The notes under the pieces were generated by a model. That model saw only the letters and a program-made list of their open reading frames with translations. It was not told where the DNA came from and did no database searches. A stretch of DNA of 64,000 nt. Origin: Aporrectodea caliginosa (taxonomy: Eukaryota; Annelida; Clitellata; Crassiclitellata; Lumbricidae). Both the position numbers and the translations under genes were made by a program. The stretch is taken from NCBI GenBank assembly GCA_020284085.1, contig JACEVL010000130.1:3033908-3097907 (forward strand), written 5' to 3'. Shown piece by piece: positions 38,331 through 64,000 of this stretch. How positions within the stretch are numbered: position 1 is the stretch's first letter; each line of letters begins with the position of its first letter.

Positions 38331-38682
38331 CAGTCATCGTCTCGTTGTGAATCATATGAATGCCAATATTCTACTACGCAGTCGCTCTACTCTATCAACG
38401 CAACTTGGTCCAGAGACTCTGAACATCCATGCCATCTTCAGCTGTCGACAGGACTTCGTTGGTTGGTTCCTCGTGTGTGCGTGAGCCCGCCACTGGTGAC
38501 TCTTTCAGCTTACTGTACATTGTTTTGTTAACTTATGTAATAAATTCATTCGTAATGACATTCAACATGCATCATATAGGCTAGAGTAGTAGTAGATATC
38601 TTGAAGGGGCGCTGTATAAATGTTCAATTACATTACATTACAGTCATCGTCTCGTCGTGAATCAGATGAATGCCACTGTTTT
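38331..38682 (+). mobile_element. short retroposon insertion with ~35-bp target duplication
   Basis: 'cagtcatcgtctcgt' and 'gaatgcca' with nearly the same spacer occur at 38331-38366 and 38641-38676. Between them, the insert ends with the shared tail 'cttgaaggggcgctgtataa' and (acatt)n, as expected for target-primed reverse transcription. No protein is intact. Confidence 0.6.
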
Positions 38683-40070
38683 GAAAATGTATTCATCTGT
38701 GTAAGCTTACACTGTGTAGCAGATGCCAGTAATTTTGACAGCTCACAGTAACAGATTGGCGAGGACTTGTGAATTGTTGGCTATAATGTAAATCGAGTCA
38801 TTTTTTGCGCAAACTTAGTAAAGAAAGCCTTTTCTGAACCCGACATCAAGAGAGTTTCCAGTTTGTCTCTGTCAAACAATATAAGCGACATCTTGGTGAA
38901 AATCGTCACTAAGTGCTGTAGTAAGTAGGCCTAATATAGACGTAAAACTTCTGCCGAAATCTGATGAGATGATTTTGTGATCGCGAGTCCTTCGCCTGTT
39001 TCACTGATCTGTGTTTCTTCAACTTAGCACTTTTTCGCTGGTATGCATTAGGCTAAATTTTAATACTAAAGTCGTCATTGTCACTTCTAGTGACAATACA
39101 TTATTAATAATTATTATTGTCAGGAAATCTAGGTCTGCTGCAAGTGTGTTTTATATGACCTGTCTGACCGTCAACCAGTAAGTGGTGTCTCCCTTCGTAC
39201 CTCACAGGCTCACAACAGCCTGCGATTCGGGCATGGTCTCCTGGCTGAGCCATGATGCAGAACTTTCGTGGGCTGTTGTGTGTTCCACGTCAATGCCCCG
39301 AAGGAATGGCACTGACTACCAATGCTATTCCGAAGACATGACTCATTCTCTCGTCCATTGAGAAAACGCCTCCACATTTTTTCACTGGTTAATATAACAG
39401 CATTTTATCTGCTCAGATTCGCATTTCTGTGTGGCCTTCTGCGCCTTATAGATATCTTTGTAATAGTAACAATATGCGCCTACTCTGGAGAGCATGATTT
39501 AACCGCTACTGTGAATGTCCAACTTTCTGCAGCTTCTTCATTTTTGTTGACCCTATTCCTCCCATGGCGGGTAGAATACATCCGTTCAACCATGAATTCG
39601 TTTATGTGAAATCGAAGTAGGCTATATTATGTTGCTGTACGTTCTAACAGACTGGCCAGATTCTTTGATTTTTCCAGATTTTGGCAATGATATCAGTGGC
39701 GCAGATTCAGGACATTTGACAATAGGACCAAATAGGCCTAAATATAGAATTGGGCGAAACTGCTCAGACTTTTAACTTCACGATATTCACCCGGAATATC
39801 TCCGGCACCATCAACATATTCGCAGAAGATATCATTAATCTTCAGACCTTGAGGTTCCAAAGCGCTCTTCAGAGTTTTAAGAGACCACCAAAAGGTCACT
39901 GGTCACTAGTAGATAAATAGCTTAAAAGTTAAAACACCTGCACCCCAATTATAGCAGGTCTGTTGACCTTTGCGTTTTTATTTTAGCAACAACAGAAAGA
40001 GTTTGCAACTTTTAGATCCATGATTGTTACATCAGCCTAAAATGCCTATATTTTAGTTATTGACCAATCA
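38683..40070. other. intergenic DNA, nothing recognised
   Basis: AT-rich with scattered short repeats; no exon or element that I can support. Confidence 0.5.
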
Positions 40071-40074
40071 GTCA

Positions 40075-40690
40075 GTCAATCAGTCAGCCAATCAGTCAGC
40101 CAACCAACCAATCAATCAATAATCCTACCAACCAATTGATAATTCTACCAATCAACTAATCAATCAACACCAAATCGTAATCGTGATCAAACATTTATAA
40201 AGGGTCACCCAACAATTCAGAGGCGCTCCCGACCCAAGCCAGTGCTATCACTAACAAATAAAATGGACTTCAAGGGTTCCCGGAACAAGGGAAGAGAAAG
40301 GCTGATGAGCTCAAGTCGCAATTCCTGCGGAAGACGGTTCTAACTAAAGAGGCCAACGCAAGCAAACGTCTAGATTCAGCAGTGGCCCTGCGCATGCTGG
40401 GAACAACCAGACGTACTCTGGCGGCCAAGCGGAAATTGGAGAGACAATGGAGGGAAGAGATCGGGTAAAGACGAGAGTGGTGATCATGTGAGGGAGAGCG
40501 AGTGGCGGATGGTGCGGAGTTGTCGTAGATGATAAAGACACTGTTTGTTCAGCATCCATCGTTAAGCATTGACTGAAGCTTAGAAAGGCTTAGTGAAGAG
40601 AGACCAGCATAGATGGAGTTGCCGAAGTCAAACCTTGTACAGATCAACGCATGGACGAGAGTGGTGATCGCGTGAGGGGAGAGCGAGAAT
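40075..40690 (-). mobile_element. LINE 3' fragment with (TTGA)-type tail
   Basis: Minus strand from about 40670: VHALICTRFDFGNSIYAGLS then SLSLSKLQSMLNDGC, resembling the 'V.SRLDYCNSLL.GLP' part of CR1/L2-like ORF2. Its 3' end has gggagcgcctctgaatt, tttataaatg and a ttgattgattgg tail. Frameshifts and stops make it dead. Confidence 0.65.
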
Positions 40691-43600
40691 CATGTTCGCA
40701 TTGGACTCATTGCACAGAGAGTGTTGATAGTCGACTAACGACTGAGACTAAATAGGTGAAGTAACGATAAATTAGCTTCTTATAATATGTTAACACCAGA
40801 TGAAATAGAAAGATTTTAAAATATTTGTTAAAAAATATTAATAAAAATGAATGTGCAGAAGTTAATAGAATCTCGAAGAAATAAACGACGGCATTCTATG
40901 GTCCAGGGGTCCAATTATCTTGTGTGTAAGAAGCTCAATGAAAATTTCCTGATAACCCTACGGGCCAGGTCGATCCTTCGGAATTGGGGGCACAAACGTT
41001 GCACGTTCTAAACTTGACTAATCAACGTACAGTGCAACGTTTACCTATTGTGTTTTTCTAACTCTAATCCAGATTTGTTGAGATAGTTCTTTGTTTTCAG
41101 GCAGAGTGACATATGCAGCCACTAGCGAGGCCCAAATGATGTAGTAGGAAGTAGGCCTATGTCATTTAAATTTATATGCAGACTTTCCACATTGAAACAT
41201 TGCATCAACCTGCAATTATTAATTGATTAGATCGAGTATATAGGTCCAATGGCTGAGATCCTCGTCTTTCTTTCCCTGTCAGTGCAAGCATCATAGCATG
41301 CGGACGATAGTCGTCTTTTCTCTGCGGGAGTCCACGAAATTTATGTTCTGATACACGATTGCATTGTGTTCATTATTTAAATCCCAACCAGTCGCATGGA
41401 GTGGTTTCCGATTAATTCTAAGCTGCAATTGAAGTTTAAGAGCGACAAAATAACATTCCGTACTGGACCGTAAATCTGTCAAGTCTATTTCGACGAGTGA
41501 CCGCAGAGGAGGTTAATCACGTATGCATGCAGTGACCATTCCTTCTGTCCTGTCGATCCCAGCTGTATTTATTCCTCTGCATGTATGTGACGCCCTTGTT
41601 TAAAGCAACACATTGGCCCACTGAGGTTTAAAATGTAAATGCATGGATAGATGCGTTACTTACGGTAAACAAATTTAATTTGCAGACAGATTTTGGCAAA
41701 GGAGTAGGCCTATGTGGCGCCCTGTTTAAATCAAGACGCTGGCCTACTTAGGATTTTACTATGTGCCTCAAGGGATCCTTCTGTTACGCATAGGCCTACC
41801 ACTGGTAGCCCCACATGTAGGTCAAATGATTGAGTCAAGTGGAACTTCGTAACCTATTCATAAAAAAGAGAATGGGGGTAAGAAATCCAACGCAGGCTTT
41901 GGCTGCAAATGCCCAAATGCTCTGCCGTCTGTCTACTCCCATTAGGCTAATTAAAACCGCACAAGATTTTTGCCAAAGCATAGGCCTACCGGGTGCTTCA
42001 CCAGAAAAAAGGTTGATACAGCAACTCTTAATGTCTCGAGAGGTGTGATTTCACTGCTTACGAATGCTTGATCCCATTGGAAGACAGACTTAGTATATAG
42101 GCCTATGTATGTATGCAAGAAATATTAACGAAATGCTAGTTATAATGAGACTATAGCCTACTAGCCCTTGCAACGCTCATAAATAGAAGCGTCTTTATTT
42201 TCAAATGAACTTTCTGTTTATTTCTTCAAAACTCGGAGCCAGTTTTAAATAACTTTCGCTTGTAACTTTCTAAATGCTAACCAAGAGATAACACATCAAA
42301 TCTACAAGCAACACGCGCTTAATAGAAATAGATCTATAAAGTATAAACCTCGCCGCCTAAAGCTACCTAAATTGTTGTTGGTTAATATTATTGCACACGG
42401 TGGCCGATGCCTTCACGTGTTTAAATCTGTCTTTAAGATTTTATATTCGCAGCCTCTAGTGCATTAAAGGCGGATGTTAACAGCGAATAATCAACACGTT
42501 CGCCACAAAGATAAAGGCCTCTATTAGTAGCCTCTCGCTGAATAGCACAGTTCTTAACATCTAACTTAGTGGATTAAATCGCCGATTTACGAGATGGGCG
42601 TGCCTCGATCTGCTTTGATTGAGCCTGGACTGAAACTGATACCGTAACCGTAAGTATTATTCCGTGCTTAGACTGCAAATAGGAGGTCACAACAAGCGAG
42701 TTGAGGAGCAGAAGAGGAGAAGGAGGAGGAGAAGGAGGAGAAAAAGGACGAGAGGAAGGAGGAAGAGGATGGGTGAGGGGGAGGAGGAGGAGGAGGAGGA
42801 GGAAGAACAGGAGGAGGAACAGGAGTAGAAGGAGACAACGGGTGGTCCTACAGGTCAAACCCGATAAGAAAATTGATGTTGATGTAGGTCTATAGTCTAT
42901 ATACCTCGTCTAAATTAAATCAGCTAAACATAACATCTGTAAGAAAGTTATACTTGATAAAACAAGCGAATATTAAAGTAAAGCTGCAGCCTACCAATTA
43001 TTTTCTTGATGAATATGTCAATTATTTTCGATACATTTCATTACCAAATGCTGCGTAGGTGAGTTTGGGTTATAAGAAAACACAACAAATCCTTCAAATA
43101 AACCACAAAATCAAACTTGAACGGGCCTATATCCTACTTTTAAAGTTGTCTATTTAATGAAGAACCTCGGAAGACGTCGTCATATTAATGCGCTTTCTCC
43201 ATCTGCTCACTCTATAAGTTATTCTATCTGGCAGTCTTTCTTCTTTTTTCGCTCTTTCTTCAAACCTGCTTCTTCTCGCGTGGCCTTGCTCACTGGGAGC
43301 GCTTCTCAACAGATCAACCTATTATTAAGGAGCTTTAGAAATGCTTAGATACAATAAGTCTACAATATTATATTTATTTAAACATTTAATTTAATGTTTC
43401 AAATGCATAGTAAATCTCACAATTATGGAAACAGCTGTTATAACAGGTAACTGATTACATCATAATTTAAATTATAATCAATCTCAAGTAGTTGTTCTCA
43501 TGTTCTCATAGCTCGTTACGTGAAATTATACCAATTGAGACGTCATAATTATTGTGTTGACAAAGTCGCTTTTAACATACACAATATTTAAATAATTGAA

Positions 43601-43900
43601 AATACTAAACAATTAATTTGTATAAACAACGTGGTTTAATTTTTAATACTGTGGTAATATAGCAGCAAGAACGGTCTATAGCCTATAACGCCTAAGCATC
43701 GTATGATGGTTCAGAAGCGTACAATTTCTATGGCCATCATTAAGCAGCGCAGTATTAGCATAGATTTATTGGGCTCTAATATTTCCTAATGAGAGAACCG
43801 TATCTAACATTCATTCATGAAATGTGCACTTTTGCATTAACATTAGTTTAAACCGTTTGTGAGGATAGCTGAGCGAGGCATTTCCTCGACATCTGCTGAT
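40691..43900. other. intergenic DNA upstream of the Shisa gene
   Basis: No gene seen. Degenerate duplicated blocks lie near 41580-41640 and 41700-41760 ('gcgccctgtttaaa' against 'acgcccttgtttaaa'). A GGA-rich low-complexity tract occupies 42700-42840. Confidence 0.5.
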
Positions 43901-44101
43901 CAATCGGTATTTCCCACCCCACCCCACCTCCACCCACAGCCGCTCGAGGACGCCATCTGACGCCAGATATTGGCGGCGATCGCTCACGACGCCACCTAGC
44001 GTTCGAATTGTACAGAAGAGAAAGAGGAGACAAGCGAATAGCATTTAATCAACGCTCTGCGTCCTGCAGCAGCAGCAGCAGGCTCTGCAGCAGGAGACGT
44101 C

Positions 44102-64000
<19,899 letters not shown>

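Noticed and set aside
42701..42895. Arg/Gly-rich frame
   Set aside because: It is a translation of a GGA-rich low-complexity tract.

Overview
The window is genomic DNA from a metazoan, most likely a marine invertebrate. It has intron-containing genes with GT-AG splice sites, many remnants of LINE, SINE, hAT and Ty3-type elements, long microsatellites and AT-rich intergenic DNA. I see no bacterial operons, CRISPR arrays or functional rRNA or tRNA genes. I cannot name the species from sequence alone.

Three protein-coding genes can be assembled by joining exons whose phases agree. (1) Minus strand, 14226 to 1656: a complete KDM4/JMJD2-type histone lysine demethylase, 7 coding exons and 1875 aa. 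Its JmjN and JmjC domains and all metal ligands are intact, and a 4.5-kb last exon carries about seven tandem copies of a 129-133 aa unit. A noncoding first exon probably lies near 17640-17740. (2) Minus strand, 34876 to 28995: an ankyrin-repeat protein, 5 exons, all introns phase 0, 697 aa as read. It ends only 31 bp from a young LTR retroelement and may once have continued further. (3) Plus strand, 44102 to beyond 64000: a Shisa-family transmembrane adaptor with signal peptide, six-cysteine domain, TM segment and PPxY motifs. It has a 16-kb first intron and its last visible exon runs off the window.

Between and inside these genes the DNA is mostly mobile. A Ty3-type LTR element (23572-28964) has two 792-bp LTRs with only two differences found, but most of its reverse transcriptase, RNase H and integrase core is deleted in frame. 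Four hAT-like non-autonomous DNA transposons have clear target-site duplications (11593-12766, 18135-19606, 36266-36728, 49592-50395). A 702-bp foldback element lies at 21153-21854. A tRNA-derived SINE (16077-16309) shares its 3' hairpin tail with a LINE in the same window (20455-21070), and about a dozen further copies of that tail are scattered around. Several LINE reverse-transcriptase fragments are present in both orientations.

The three host genes look functionally unrelated (chromatin demethylation, an ankyrin scaffold, receptor trafficking), and nothing suggests they work as a cluster. The most unusual features are the KDM4 repeat array, a duplicated 3' splice site before its last exon, a perfect 28-bp hairpin just upstream of a splice acceptor in the ankyrin gene, and the young but gutted LTR element beside that gene's last exon.
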